Origin: Lathyrus oleraceus
Taxonomy: Eukaryota; Streptophyta; Magnoliopsida; Fabales; Fabaceae
Direction of reading: 5' to 3'
Length of the DNA: 64,000 nucleotides
Assembly: GCF_024323335.1 (NCBI RefSeq)
Contig: NC_066585.1
Coordinates: 77,238,109-77,302,108, forward strand
This document shows positions 12,301-24,241 of the stretch, in pieces; within the stretch, counting starts at the first letter, position 1, and every line of letters begins with the position of its first letter. Made by a program: the position numbers and the translations under genes. The notes under the pieces are model-generated. The model saw nothing but the letters and a program-made list of their open reading frames with translations, made no database searches and was not told the origin of the DNA.

Positions 12301-13047
12301 AGAGAGAGGAACACGTGATTGGAGGGAAAAATATGAGGAAACAAAAAATATATTAAAAAATACCAACAAATCATCCTCAACCTTGGCGCCACGTGGCTGC
12401 CATGAAGTGGGGAGGAGATATTTTTATTTTCTCTAATTTTTTTCATTCACTTTAATAAAAACTTGATAAAAAAATTCTAAAATTAAAAGTTTATTAACTA
12501 AAATAAAATCGATACAAAAAATAAAATCGAATTTTAAAACACAAATAATTCTAATTAATTCTACTAATTAATTTTGCAAAAACACAAAAATATTCGGATA
12601 AAAAATGGATAAAAATCGAACGTAAAAGCACCCAAAAAAAATAAACTGAATGCATCACAATGACTAAGGAGAAATAAACTTCTCAAAAACATACAGGTGT
12701 TGATCAAATTTTGAAATAAAAATCGATCGGTTAAAATGCTCAGGGTGATTAGCCCGACCAAAAAAGTAGTCAAAAAAATAATGAGTATGCCAGGTTAAAC
12801 TACGTGAAACATAGACCAATACAATCGATGTCTGCAAGCTCGAACTTTAAATTTTTTTCTCCCACTAATTCGACGTACATTTGAAAATTGATTCATCCGG
12901 TCAGTCTGTAGATTCGACAAATCATTTTGAGCGACATTTCAAGCACTATACGGAATGAAATGCATGTTGTGATGAATATAAAATGCATATGTCTTGTGAA
13001 CACCTTTGATTCATGATTAAATAATCATGAATAGAAAATCAGATGCA
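9338..13047 (-). mobile_element. 3' LTR of minus-strand Ogre-type element, family C
   Basis: About 3.7 kb that aligns throughout with 50184-53874 in the same orientation. Shared landmarks are the AGAGTCGCCACC-like motif (9393-9402), a tandem module pair (10585-10860), an ATG-poor G-rich stretch near 11500-11900, and GGCGCCACGTGG near 12384. Its left edge abuts Tekay integrase. Its right edge (CAGATGCA at 13040-13047) meets a purine-rich tract on the minus strand, as expected beside a 3' LTR. Similarity to the paired LTR is roughly nine in ten by eye. The exact ends are uncertain because the terminal TG/CA is degraded. Confidence 0.75.
10585..10860 (-). repeat. Tandem duplication inside family C LTR (period ~190 bp)
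   Basis: Two copies of the module with GTTAAG, AATCG, CATGTAGGA and CACCCTATCT recur at 10585-10670 and 10776-10860. Each is followed by GTTTAAG and TTTCTGAAGTTAAATT. The same duplication is present in the partner LTR (51432-51709), so it predates this insertion. Confidence 0.8.
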
Positions 13048-13136
13048 AATTAATCTCTCTTGGACCATTTACTTCTAATTCTAAATTACAATTAAAACTC
13101 TACAAAGATTCAAATGATGAAAAATACTCTTGATTG
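13048..13136 (-). mobile_element. Internal end of Ogre C with polypurine tract next to the 3' LTR
   Basis: On the minus strand, CCAAGAGAGATTAATT (13048-13063) lies directly before the LTR and is a plausible polypurine tract for plus-strand priming. The rest is AT-rich non-coding sequence. It ends at the Tat insertion; the last five bases (13132-13136, GATTG) are the left target duplication, repeated at 43241-43245. Confidence 0.6.
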
Positions 13137-13819
13137 TGTTAGCCAGCAAATTTCGACTATGCTGAAGAAGAAAAATCGAAGCAACAAAGACAAAAATCAT
13201 AAGCAGAATGGTCGAGAGAAGTAAATGTAGTCGAAGCGGATCGACAATCAAGAAGGTCCTAACCCAGGTCGAAAGGAGGTCGACAAGGGTGATTTTGTCG
13301 AAGTCGAAACCAAACAAGTAAGGATTAAATAATTAGTTGAGCAGAACATGGGGAAGTTGCAAAAGATGTGGGATTACAGGCTCGGACGCGTGGCACATTG
13401 TGAATGACCAACAACCATATAGCAATTATTTTTTATTACTATTTAACTAGATTTGATTTCTAGTTCAAAGGGTGGCATTTGTAACATTTCAAAAGGAAAA
13501 CACTCAAAGTATCAAGCGTCTAAGAGAAACAAGTTCATTCCTACAAAAATGTATACTTGCTTCCACATTTATCTTCCAACAATTTAACTTATCAAGTCAT
13601 TTTACTTTCTTTGTTATTTACATTTTTATCTTGCTTTTGTCCTTTTATTTCTTGGCACCTGTTTACAAGTATTTTTTTACCTATCGTTTCTTAATCCAAA
13701 AATTTCATCAAAACACACCATGTACTCGACACATTTAGTCTAGGACTTTGTAGTCGGTTCTGCAAGTAAACCTCAATAGAAAGGCTAGAGATTGTTCGCG
13801 TGAAAACTATGTGCAAATA
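13137..13819 (+). mobile_element. 5' LTR of the Tat element
   Basis: About 683 bp aligning end to end with 42565-43240. The first ~270 bases differ at roughly one site in ten, and the later part (ending GTGCAAATA) is more alike. The terminal bases ATA instead of the usual CA occur in both copies, and the end is set by the 3' target duplication. Confidence 0.85.
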
Positions 13820-13822
13820 AAT

Positions 13823-13840
13823 TGGCACACCCGGTGGGAC
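13823..13840 (+). other. Primer-binding site of the Tat element
   Basis: TGGCACACCCGGTGGGAC begins three bases after the LTR end and starts with the TGG complementary to a tRNA CCA tail. The exact tRNA was not identified. Confidence 0.6.
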
Positions 13841-13877
13841 CCATTATGTTCAATATATACAATTACGTAGTCGTAAA

Positions 13878-16130
13878 ATGGTATCACCGCATCCAAATCA
13901 AAACGAAGGACTGTCTTCGGGAGGAGATACAGTTGTCTCGCAAGAAACTGATGTTGGTTATGGCACTATATCTACAGTTTTGACTGCATATAATGGACCA
14001 ATATTAACACCGCGTCAGCCTAAGACTCCAAGGCCGACGATGATGGGGACTTCAGGGAAATATATGCCAAGTTTCACAGTGCTCATGTATCGAACCGTAG
14101 GAATGCCAACTGAATTTATGGCAAGTATGCATAATAGCAGTTCGACATTTGGAAAAAATCTATCGTCGCCATTCCCACACTACCAGGGGTTAGGACCTTT
14201 GGTAAGCCAATTCGGTCGACCACCATGTTTGGGTTTTTCATCTCAGTCGATCCCAACTTTCATATCAAGTTTTGTCGTAGTCATGAGACAAATGGACGAA
14301 AGCAATCATGAAATGGTCCATATGATGACTCAACAATGGGTACCATATTGAGACCATTGATTCAAGATTCGACTCAGAGTTACCAATAACTGGAAACTCA
14401 AATGACCCGAATAGGGGAGTTCCTAGGGGCTCCCAGAGTGCAAGTTCAACAGACTCCCCCACCAGATTTTATTTTACAAACCGAATTACCAAGGGGATGG
14501 AAGGTTCCAATGTTCACCAAGTTCGCCGGAGACACTGAAGAGTCCATCGTAGAACATGTTGCCATATATCAAACTGAAGATGGTGACATAGCAAACAATG
14601 AGGACTTAAAATTGAAACATTTCCCAAGTTCTCTCACAAAGAATGTGTTGGCTTGGTTTACGATGCTACCTCCACAATCTGTCCATACGTGGATGCAATT
14701 AGAGAGGTTGTTCCATGAACAGTTCTACATGGGACAGTCAAAAATAAGTTTGAAAGAACTGGCCAATATCAAACGAAAGACTACTGAGTCAGTCGATCAA
14801 TCTCTCAACATGTTTAGACTTTTAAAAGCTAGATGCTTTACTCAAGTCTATGAGCACGAATTAGTCGAAATAGCTGCAGGTGGTCTAGACTATTCTATCA
14901 GGAAGAAGTTAGACACACAAGATATTAAAGATATGGCATAATTAGCTGATAGGGTTCGACAGATCGAACGCTTGAAAGCCGAAAAAACCAAAACTGGTAG
15001 ATACCATAAAAAAGAGAAAGTGTCTTATATAGCAGTTAATGAATACTCTTCTGACGATGAAGAGCTTGTCGACGAAAGCAAGGTCAACGTGTCTGAGCTT
15101 AATCCAGGACCTCCTTACACGTGTAAATTGTTGAAACCATCAAACGGGAAAAGTCCCATAGAAACAGAGAAAACATATAAATATGTTGCTAAAACTTACA
15201 CTTTCGATGTGTCTAAATGTGACGAGATATTTGATTTGTTAATTAAAGATGGTAAAATTATTATTCCTCAGGGTTTAAAGGATCCCCCTTTAGAGAAGAA
15301 AAAGAAAATGGGATTCTGTAAGTTTCATAACTTTCTTGGTCATAAAACATCTCAGTGTGTTCTTTTCAGGGATTTGGTGTAAAAAGCTTTGAAAGAGCCC
15401 GAGCTTCAATTAGGCGAAAGTCCAAAGATGCAAGTAGACTGAGATCCTCTGAAGGTCAAAGAAGCCTTATACTCCGAACCTTTTGAATACATGATGGTGG
15501 GGACTACTGATGGTCCCACTGAGTCTCTGGTTGCTGAATCTTTTGAGTTTATGATGGTTGAAACTAGTGATGGTTTCGAAAATAGTACTGAAGATGAACT
15601 ATAGGTAGTTTATCCTCAAACTGGTGAAAACCTGACTGATTTCCAAGAGAAATGCAGAGTGAGTGTGTTGAAGGTGGCACAATGTCCAAGGTGCAACATT
15701 GTGTTCGATGAGAAAGTTGCTGAAAAGTTTGAAATTGAAATAAAGAAGGCACAGAAAGAAGCGAAGCCTATCATCCCAAGGTTTGTGTTCGACAAACATG
15801 GAGCACCTCGCCGAAATGAGGAGTACATAAGGAAATTCCAGCAGCCTCGACCGAAGACCTTTCTTTCTCTAACAAATATTCCACATGAAAAGTGGGTGGA
15901 ACCTGTGAATCAGAAGGGGGGCCAAAGGCCAAAGTGGAGAGTGTTTGATTTGGAGAAAGAAGCAAAGACTCCAGAGAAAAAGGTCGAACCCAGAGGCTAT
16001 GTTGTTTCCCCTAATTACAAAGGGAAAAACGCTATGACCAAAACACAATGGAGGTGTTACCAGAGAAACAAGAAAGTTGGGGAAAAGGCTTTGAATTCAA
16101 AGTTGAAGCCTGTCGAAACCTCTGGATAGA
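13878..16130 (+). pseudogene. Tat gag remnant
   Basis: The first ATG after the primer-binding site opens a 157-residue segment (MVSPHPNQNEGL). A frame change near 14345-14400 follows, then a typical Tat capsid region (MFTKFAGDTEESIVEH, LKLKHFPSSLTKNVLAWF, LERLFHEQFYMGQSKISLKEL). A non-canonical zinc motif CKFHNFLGHKTSQCVLFRDL sits near 15317-15375. Stops at about 14939, 15380, 15440, 15601 and 16127 break the frame. Gag would form the virus-like particle. A Lys/Pro-rich region (15659-16129) leads toward the protease. Confidence 0.85.
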
Positions 16131-17541
16131 AAAGACAACATCCAAAAGGAGTGTGGATGGAAAAAGGAAAAATCGTGGCAAAACAGACAATGGCCATGAA
16201 TGTTGAACCTTCAGGAAGAAAATGGATAATATCATCCCAAAGCGTGAAATGCACATCTCGGGTCGAGAATAAGAAAGAGCCTTAGAACATGCTTCAGTCA
16301 AATGAGGAGGAGCCTGATTATTCTCCTCAGTCGGATGAGGAAGAACCTGAGTATTCACCCAAGTATGATGAAGAGTATAATTCGTCACTCGATGAAGATA
16401 TGTACGATGATACTAAACCGATACTTATGATGAAGATTTCATCGTCAACTGCGACATTGTGTCAGTGTTGCCTGCAAAATATGATATGGCATCGGAAGTC
16501 TCCGAAGCAGGTGAGGATTTCATACTAGATGAAACGGTTGAAGGTAAACCATTATGCTACTATGTTTTGAATAGTGGTTTGGTGGAGGAACAAAAATCTA
16601 TGTTTGAAAGGCCGAGTCCAGGAATGATGTATCATTTGAAACCATTGTTCATAAGGGCAAAGATCGACAAAGTAGCAATAAATAAAGTGTTCATAGATGG
16701 AGGAGCAACTGTCAACTTGATGCCTCACACTTTGTTTAAGAAAATGGAGAAATGTGATGTTGATCTCTGTCAACACAATATAGTTTTATCCAACTATGAG
16801 GGAAAAACCTGTAACATTATTGGGGTTATCCAAGTCGAGCTAGTCGTTGGTACAACCACACGATCGACGCTTTTCACGGTGATAAACTCCATAGCGAATT
16901 TCAACTTGCTCTTAGAACGGGAATGGATCCAGGGAATAGGGGCAGTGCCATCGACTGTACACCAAAGATTAATTATCTGGAGGAAAGACGACATTGTTGA
17001 GAATATCGAAGCCAATCAGAGTTATTAAAAGATCGACAAGGCCAAAGGCACGAAGAAATCTTTCGACCAGCATTTCGCAAACATCGTGCCTTGTGATGAA
17101 GAATCAGGATCCTACACTTCAGTCAACACAGGTTGTGTCCTGAATCTCGATCCTGATTATGGATTTATCTGGGATGCTGAAGAGGAAATGGATCCTGAAA
17201 TGGTAATTCCACCTACGGGGTGGCCTGCAATCGATGAAAATGATTGTTGAGTCAGAAAGTTTGGCTCGAATTTTGACCTATTTGGCTGAGAACAAAAGAA
17301 TATTCGCACTAGAAGATGAGAAACTACAAAATTTGGCTATCGAGGCCAAAGTTAAAGAATGTGAAGATGGTCGACAAGGCCAAACAACAGCTTCAGAAAG
17401 CCGGAGGCTAGATTGCATTTATGGCAGTGAGCCTTTGGGGTTTGAGAAAAACCCATTGAATGAGTTGCAGAGAATGCAAGCGCAAGACCCACTCGAAGAG
17501 ATAGACCTAGGAGATGGGGTCACAAAAGACCAACTTATATA
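16131..17541 (+). pseudogene. Tat aspartic protease and linker remnant
   Basis: An acidic linker (repeats of EEPDYSP and EEPEYSP near 16300-16350) precedes a 189-residue ORF at 16459-17028. That ORF contains FIDGGATVNLMPHTLF, the D-G-G-A protease active-site form usual in Tat elements, and the later hydrophobic segment ANFNLLLEREWIQGIGA. Downstream, 17234-17541 encodes a Gly/Asp-poor linker ending DPLEEIDLGDGVTKDQLI, the usual approach to the Tat RT. Stops and one frame change near 17230 divide the parts. Confidence 0.82.
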
Positions 17542-17791
17542 AGCATTAAAGTTGGGTCGAAGATGAAGGTTAAACTGATCAAAGTATTGAAAGAATACAT
17601 AGATTTTTTTTGTCTGGGACTATGGCGAAATACATGGCCTAAATCGAAGCATAGTGGAGCATCGACTGCCTATTTAGCTAGTAAAACAGCCAGTAAAGCA
17701 GCATCCTCGACTGTTTGCTCTAGAAATCACAATGAAGATTAAGCAGGAGATCGCAAGACTGCTCAAAAGTTGGTTCATCAGAACTACAAGG
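17542..17791 (+). pseudogene. Tat RT, first fragment (N-terminus)
   Basis: A degraded pre-RT segment ends with IKQEIARLLKSWFIRTTR, the start of the Tat RT fingers. The family B LTR interrupts it at 17791. The reading frame continues at 22264 with YVEWLANIVPVIKKN. The five bases 17787-17791 (CAAGG) are repeated at 22259-22263. Confidence 0.8.
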
Positions 17792-20700
17792 TGTCATACC
17801 CCAATTTTGTCCAAGCATTTTTAAATTTTCATAAATTTGATTTCATTTTTGATTTGCATCATATGCACAGCATGACCTGCATTTCATTATGAATAAATAT
17901 CAGTCGGAATAAATTATCAAAAATACGGACAAATTGGTTAAATCATTTCTCAAGAACGTTCAAAAATCAATGAGTAAAAAGTTTCAAAATTAAAACTACA
18001 GACGCCAGTATTATTAATCTACGGTTCATGTAGTTTAACCTGGTGTGCTCGTTATATTTTTCAACGACTATTTCGGTTGCGTTTTGACCCGCTTGGGCCT
18101 CTTAACTGGTGAAAATTTATTTCGAAATTAATAGAAATGTTGCATTTTTTCAATAAGTTTATTTCGTGTTGATCATTCTAGTGCGTCCGATTTGATTTTT
18201 CGAGCAAATTTTCGCCCGACTTTTATTTATTTTTTATTCATTTTAATTTTATTCTTTCGACACAATATTCATAAAAAAATAAATAGAATTTTCCATGTCC
18301 TTATTTTATTTTTATCATACTTATTTTAGAAGTTGGGAATTTTATTTGGTTCAATTGATTTAAATTATTTTAAATCGATTAAACCATCTAAAAAGGGCAT
18401 TTCAGGCATTTCTAAAATTGATCACAATTTGTGTTTCTTTGTATGTTTCTTTTAGTCAATAGTGATCGTTAGATCAGGATAAATCAAAGCCCCATATTGG
18501 TGATCCATGTACATTTCTGTTATTCAATCAAAATTAGAATTTAAATAGTTAAATTAGTTAATGAAATCTGGAAAAAATAGAGAATATATATTAATTGGCC
18601 ACTCATAAATATAATGGTCATGTGTCACACAAGAGGGGGGGGGGGCTATCCACTCCCAACGGATCTCTTGGGACCACTGACAGCAAGGAGAATAAAAAAA
18701 GGAAATGAAAAGATCTGGAGGAGGTCTCCACTCACTCCTCAGATTTCACGCTCTCTGAACTTGAAGACAAAAGGAAAATAATAAAAGGAAAAAGGAGAAG
18801 GAAATTGAAAAACCTCTAACTCACTCATGACTCCTACTCTCTCTCTCTCACCCACACAAAAAAAAGCAACAGAAAAAAGAAAAAGAAATTGTTGGCTTTC
18901 ATCTCTTTCCACACGCAAACGCTCAAACCGACTTCTGCTGCTCCTTACCTCCCTTCACCCTCAGCCTCTCCGTTCTCCTCACCATTCGCTAACCACCACC
19001 TTCATTTGCGCCCCAAACCCTTCACTCTCGTCCCTCGCCGACAAATCAACCATCAACCATCGAAATCCAATCTTCACTGACACCGTGAACCTCCAAACAA
19101 CAACCGTCTTCATCATCTTCACCGCCAAAACCCAATCCTTCTTCTTCTATCCCTCAACAAATGAGATCGTCGTTCCTCCTCTTCACAACAAACCGCCGGC
19201 GAAAGTGTTTCACACGCCGACCGCCACCATCCCTTTTGACTTAATCCCTCCAGCCACCGTGCACCAACCTCACGCGGACCACGCGCCGTTCTCCTTCCTC
19301 GTTCTACCACCAACCGTCTTTTTCCCCAAAGCGCACCGTCGCGCCTCCTTTCGTTCCACCATGAAGACATCCTTCATGCTCCATTCATCAAGCCCGTAGC
19401 AGATTTACACCGTCCAAGATAGAGGCACCAACTCATTCTTTCTTGCAGGATAACAAAGTCTTGGTCAGTTGAAGATCCGGAATCACCCACGAGATGTACA
19501 ATCAGTCAACTCAACAACAGCAACACACTTAGAATCGCAGCACAACGGTTATATAATCGGTAAGTCTTCCGTTCAAAAAAACTCGACATATTTTTAGATG
19601 GCTTCTAGCTGGATTCTGTATGAGGAGAATGTCGATTTCCTAGTTAAACTTTATGAATTTCGTTGGACATTGCGTTGGGTATACCATTTTGCTAGCATAA
19701 CATGCTTATCTCATTGATTGGGAATCCTATGATAATTTATGTCTGTAAATAGGTATGAATAGATGTTTGGTTTATTTTATTTTATTTTGTTGGATAGTCG
19801 AACTTAAGCTCTGTGATAGCCTTTGAAACATTTGGATCATGTTGGTTGATTTTACTGTACTTGCTGCATACATCGTTTTGGTATTTTATAACAGGTCGAT
19901 TTTCAATATTCAAATGGTTTTTGGTCTTTGTAATGAGAGTAATGTATGTGGTCGTTATGCCAATGATATGTTAATAGGCTAGCGCTGCTTTCGGTTCTTT
20001 TTGAAACATTTTGTCATATTAGCTATTAATTTAATCTTAGTATCATTAGATTGTTTACGTTGTTTGATATTTTATAATAGTTATATTTTCAGTATTTCTA
20101 TTGTTTTTGGTCTTTGTAATGGGTTGGTTCTTAATAACCCATTTGTTTTTTTATTTTTAATATCATTGGACTCTTTGTTTACATACATCGTCTCAATCAT
20201 TGTAAATAACACCGTAAAAATTACAGAGTTGTGGTTGGTAAACTTCATTGCACTTTTTTTAAGAAATCATTTTTCTCTATTCAATGGACTCGATAATTTC
20301 ATGTCGTTATACCACCCAAATTTCAATACATCAATTGTACATTTTCACCGCGTTTCGATCTCACATACGACATTCCAATTTCGTTGTCGCTATGTACAAA
20401 CCGGTTCGAGCACACCAATTCAATTAAATAAATCGATATCATCGCTTATTTCTTTCTCTTTAAATTCTAACAAATTAATTAATTAAATTTTGACAATTTA
20501 CTTAATTATTATTAATCAATTTTAATTAACTTGATTATTTGACTTAATTAAATGATTTTGATAGTTAATCATAATTAATTTAGTTAATAGATTTAATCAA
20601 ACTTTAATCAGTTAATTTTAATTAACTTAAACCGACTTAGTCCACCATCATTATCCTTTCGTAGTGCAAACCCGATTATGTTCAATTTCATTATTAACTC

Positions 20701-22258
20701 CCAAATCACTTTAAACCATTAAGAATTACATATTTCTCGATTTAATATTGACCCCCTATTTTCATATCCTTGTAAGTCGATTGCTCTAGCATCGCCATCA
20801 ACCCCACACTGTAAATAATTTTACTAACAGTCCATACAAATTCAAACCATTTTCTAAACAATTTAACTTCTAAAGAAACTTTCTCTTTTAACGTAAACGT
20901 GGGGTGAAAAGGATATAGGAAGCGTTCGCTTGATTATTTCTCAAGTGATCGAATGATTGGCGCACGCCATATCACTCGAACTCTTGTCACCCAATTAAAA
21001 CATCAAACCACAATATTCAAATCATTTATTGCAAATTAATACAAATTCTAAAACCCTATTAATTCTAAATCTCGGATAATAAAAGGATGGGAGGCGTTCG
21101 CCTCACTATCTCTCGGATAATTGAATAATGGGCGTTCGCCACATTGCTCAAGTCACTGACTCTCGATTAAAACCTGCAAATTCAAATTCAAATTATTTTC
21201 CCAAAATTAATACAACGTCTAAGAACATATCTTTTATAAATTAAATTTCGGATGATAAGAGAATGGGAGGCGTTCGCCTCATCATTCCTTGAATAATTGA
21301 TCGATTGGCGCTCGCCATATTGCTCGATTTTCTCTCGACTTCCGATTAATACACTTTAATTAAACAACGGATAAAGGAATAAGTGGCGCACTCCTTATTG
21401 TTCCTAGAATAAGCAAGTGGGAGGCGCACGCCTCACTACCGTGCATATTCGACATCCACAAACAAACTTTAAAAAATAATTCGAACAAAAAAGGAATAGA
21501 AGGCGGTCGACTTATTATTCCTCAAAATAATTGAACGATTGGTGTGCACCATATTGCTCAATCTTTCATCGTTCTTCAAAATACCAAACATATCAAATCT
21601 AATTTCTCGCCCCGCGCGATTCAAATAAACCAAACAAAACATCAAACACGTCAACTCAACTTGTCACCCCCGCGTGACCAAAACGCTTTTCAAAAAGAAC
21701 ATTGTTCAATCCTTTCTAATGCGCACAACAAACTAGTGCTTAAGCCTCCGCCGAGAGTAGACAAGCCAACGTTTAGCCTTTAGAACGCGATCTAAATAGT
21801 CGTTCATTAAAAAACACCAAAAACTGTAGTTCCCCAAACTACGAATGCTCTGATTTCCTTATTGCACCATACGGATACGTAGGCATGAGATTGTTGTATC
21901 TTAGCAAGCACACTAATAAAAAACTTCCCTTTTCCCCCTTTCTGAGGTCTTCATCCATATCTATTATCTATTTAATTACTCAAAGAAAGCGAATAACATT
22001 CAACTAACATTCAAATAGAAAATTGGACTAAAAGGTTCCCGTTGAGTACAACAGACGTGAGGGGTGTTAATACCTTCCCCTTGCGTAATCGACTCCCGAA
22101 CCCGAATATGGTTGCGACGACCATTATTCTATTTTCTTAAAGGTTTTATCGATATTTTCCTATTCCTTCATTGGAATGAATAAAGTTCGGTGGTGACTCT
22201 ATTCAGACTAATTTTTCCGCGTCCATCGCGAGGGATCACATTTTTTCGAGGTGCGACA
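17792..22258 (+). mobile_element. Complete solo LTR, Ogre-type family B (4467 bp)
   Basis: It starts TGTCATACCCC and ends GTGCGACA, with a perfect target duplication CAAGG (17787-17791, 22259-22263). It sits inside the Tat RT, whose frame rejoins across it. TGGTGACTCT at 22191-22200, preceded by AATAAAG, marks the R/U5 area 58 bases from the end. A hairpin-repeat array occupies 20890-21570. A Pro/Ser-rich open frame at 18827-19399 lies in a C-rich leader and is not conserved in the other family B copy. The relative on the minus strand is 45767-50133. Confidence 0.9.
20890..21570 (+). repeat. Array of short inverted repeats (GGCG-NN-CGCC type) in family B LTR
   Basis: Five degenerate units of about 80-170 bases each contain one or two palindromes, such as GAGGCGTTCGCCTC, TGGCGCACGCCA and GGAGGCGCACGCCTC. 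They are joined by ATAATTGA-N-GATTGG and ATATTGCTCGA spacers. Units begin near 20892, 21084, 21247, 21368 and 21490. The last unit has decayed (AAGGCGGTCGACTT, TTGGTGTGCACCAT). The same array exists on the minus strand at 46480-47115. Confidence 0.85.
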
Positions 22259-22263
22259 CAAGG

Positions 22264-22629
22264 TATGTCGAATGGTTAGCCAATATAGTACCTGTTATTA
22301 AGAAGAATATAACACTTAGAGTTTGTATAGATTTTAGAGACTTAAATAATGCTACTCTAAAAGATGAGTATTCGATGCCTGTGGCAGAAATGCTAGTCAA
22401 TTTAGCCACAGGTTTCAAATACTTGAGTATGCTTGATGGTTATTCTTGCTATAATAAGATTCTCATAATAGAAGATGATGTTCCGAAGATGGCATTTCGA
22501 TGTCCCGGAGCTTTGGGAACATACGAATGGGTTCTGATGCCGTTTGGTTTAAAAAATGCCAGAGCAACCTATCAAAGAGCCATGAATGTCATATTCCATG
22601 ATTTTATTGAAAAATTTATGCAGGTATGC
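22264..22629 (+). pseudogene. Tat RT, second fragment (fingers and palm)
   Basis: An open frame of 121 residues carries VCIDFRDLNNATLKDEYSMP, FRCPGALGTYEWVLMPFGLK and ATYQRAMNVIFHD, diagnostic of Tat RT. It stops at FMQV immediately before the catalytic YIDD. The Athila insertion at 22630 splits the Tyr codon region, and the motif continues at 36273. No stop is seen within this fragment. Confidence 0.92.
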
Positions 22630-24225
22630 TGATCGTATTGATTCGCAAGTGCACGAATTACGTCAAAGTAATATAAAAGAATATCGATCCCACAGAGACC
22701 AATCGTAAATCTATCGATTACTATCGTTACGGTGTTTATCTAAGCCAGTATAAAAGAGATATTGAGTTTGCAAAATAAACGGTAAATAATAAATGCAAGT
22801 AAAGACAGGTTGAATGTAATTCACGTCAATTAAGTGATGTTTCGATTTTCTAAATAGAACTACTTATGAGGCAATATTTTCTACTCTTGAAAAGAATCCA
22901 TTTAACAGGAACTGTCGCTTTCGCAAATTCAGAATCGAGTTTACCCTTAAATTAAGGCCTTTTATTGTCACTTATAAAAGGTGCGCAGAACGCTAAAGTA
23001 GTAAACCTATTTTTAAGAAATGAGACTCATAAACTTAGTTGAAAAGTGATTTTGATTTGGAAAGTTTACCCAAGGAGTTTCCTGATTTTAAACCTATCAA
23101 CACGTCCAAAAACAGTTTCAAAAATAGTTTTTCCTTAAAGTGATAAAAATTCCTAGTTACTAAGTCAGGGTCCTTTCGCACTCCTCGAATAATTAAAACT
23201 AACCAAGTTTGTTTTAGAAAACTCAAGTTAAAAATAAAAATAGCCTTTAAAGTATTTCTACAGATTTCAATATGTGAAACATTACTTTAACCGTGATCCT
23301 TACATTCTAATCTTTAAACGATGAAAAGTTTGTTTTAGAACACAAACGAACACAGCGGTGTTAATCATGATGAAAAGTTTGTTTTAGAATGTGAGGCGTA
23401 GAGAGCGAGTAAAGTGCGTAAAATAAATAAGGTAAAGCGAGTGTGAAAAGTAAATAAAATAAAGCGAGTGCGGAAAATAAATAAAGTAAAGCGAGTGCGG
23501 AAAATAAATAAAGTAAAAGCGATGCGGGAAATAGATAAAATAAAAGCGAGTGCGGGAAAAAAAATAAAAGCGATGCGGGAAATAAATAAATAAAGTGATA
23601 AATAAGAACCTGCTCCAAACGGAGGCTTCGATTCTAGTGCAAAAATAAACCTCCGACTCCTGAAGCTAAAGACGACAGCAACTCGAAGTGACCCAACTCA
23701 ATTTCACAAAGGTGCGATAACCCCCCGATGTGACGGATTATCGCTATTACAAATGATAAATATATGATTAGTGTTGTAAAACTTAGTTGGATGATTAGAA
23801 AACGAAATGGAATGAGCTATTTATAGAGATTTTCAGTAGTTTGTAAAGACCATGGTGCCCTCCAACTTCTCCTTAGTGGGACTTAGTGGGAACGTGATTT
23901 ACAAAGGTGGCGCCCACCATCCCTTCATGGCGCCCGCCATGTGTGGAAATGGGGTGGATCATGGGAACGTGGCGGTTACCTCCTAGTTGAGGGCTGATGA
24001 CTCATGGCTTCCCCTATAGCGGCCGCCATGTACAACGCCATGTGTGTAATTTCGTCAAAAAACCCTAATTTTAGTTCGTTTTGCTTTGTTTCTTCCAAAA
24101 GAGTCCGAAAGTGCTAAATATCTGAAAACAAGAGAAAAGAGAGCATAATACAAACAAAATGATAATAAAGTCCTAATAAACATGTGAAATCCGAGTCAAA
24201 AACATGGTGTAATTCGGTGTGATCA
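22630..24225 (-). mobile_element. 3' LTR of the Athila element
   Basis: 1596 bp aligned with 34730-36272. In the first ~235 bases I count about eleven substitutions, and fewer over much of the rest. It is 53 bp longer than its partner. Part of that is a 21-nt direct repeat (23320-23340 and 23369-23389) absent from the other LTR. A TATA box in element orientation lies at 23819-23828. Confidence 0.92.
23398..23600 (-). repeat. Minisatellite inside the Athila 3' LTR
   Basis: About eight imperfect units of 22-26 bases carry the core AAGCGAGTGCGG or AAGCGATGCGGG joined by AAATAAATAAARTA. The 5' LTR has the matching array at 35445-35645 with slightly different unit makeup. Confidence 0.85.
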
Positions 24226-24241
24226 AATTCTCCCACACTTA
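24226..24241 (-). other. Polypurine tract of the Athila element
   Basis: In element orientation TTAAGTGTGGGAGAATT abuts the 3' LTR. It is preceded by CTTGAGGACAAGCAA (24248-24262), a conserved signature upstream of Athila 3' LTRs. Confidence 0.9.

Noticed and set aside
13823..13840. Possible tRNA gene fragment
   Set aside because: It is a retrotransposon primer-binding site; no cloverleaf surrounds it.
18827..19399. 190-codon plus-strand ORF, Pro/Ser/Thr-rich
   Set aside because: It lies inside a solo LTR, in a C-rich leader. The other family B LTR has an unrelated Pro/Ser-rich frame at a similar place, so composition explains both.
20890..21570. CRISPR-like array
   Set aside because: Repeats are palindromic and degenerate with related spacers, lie inside an LTR, and the genome is a plant.
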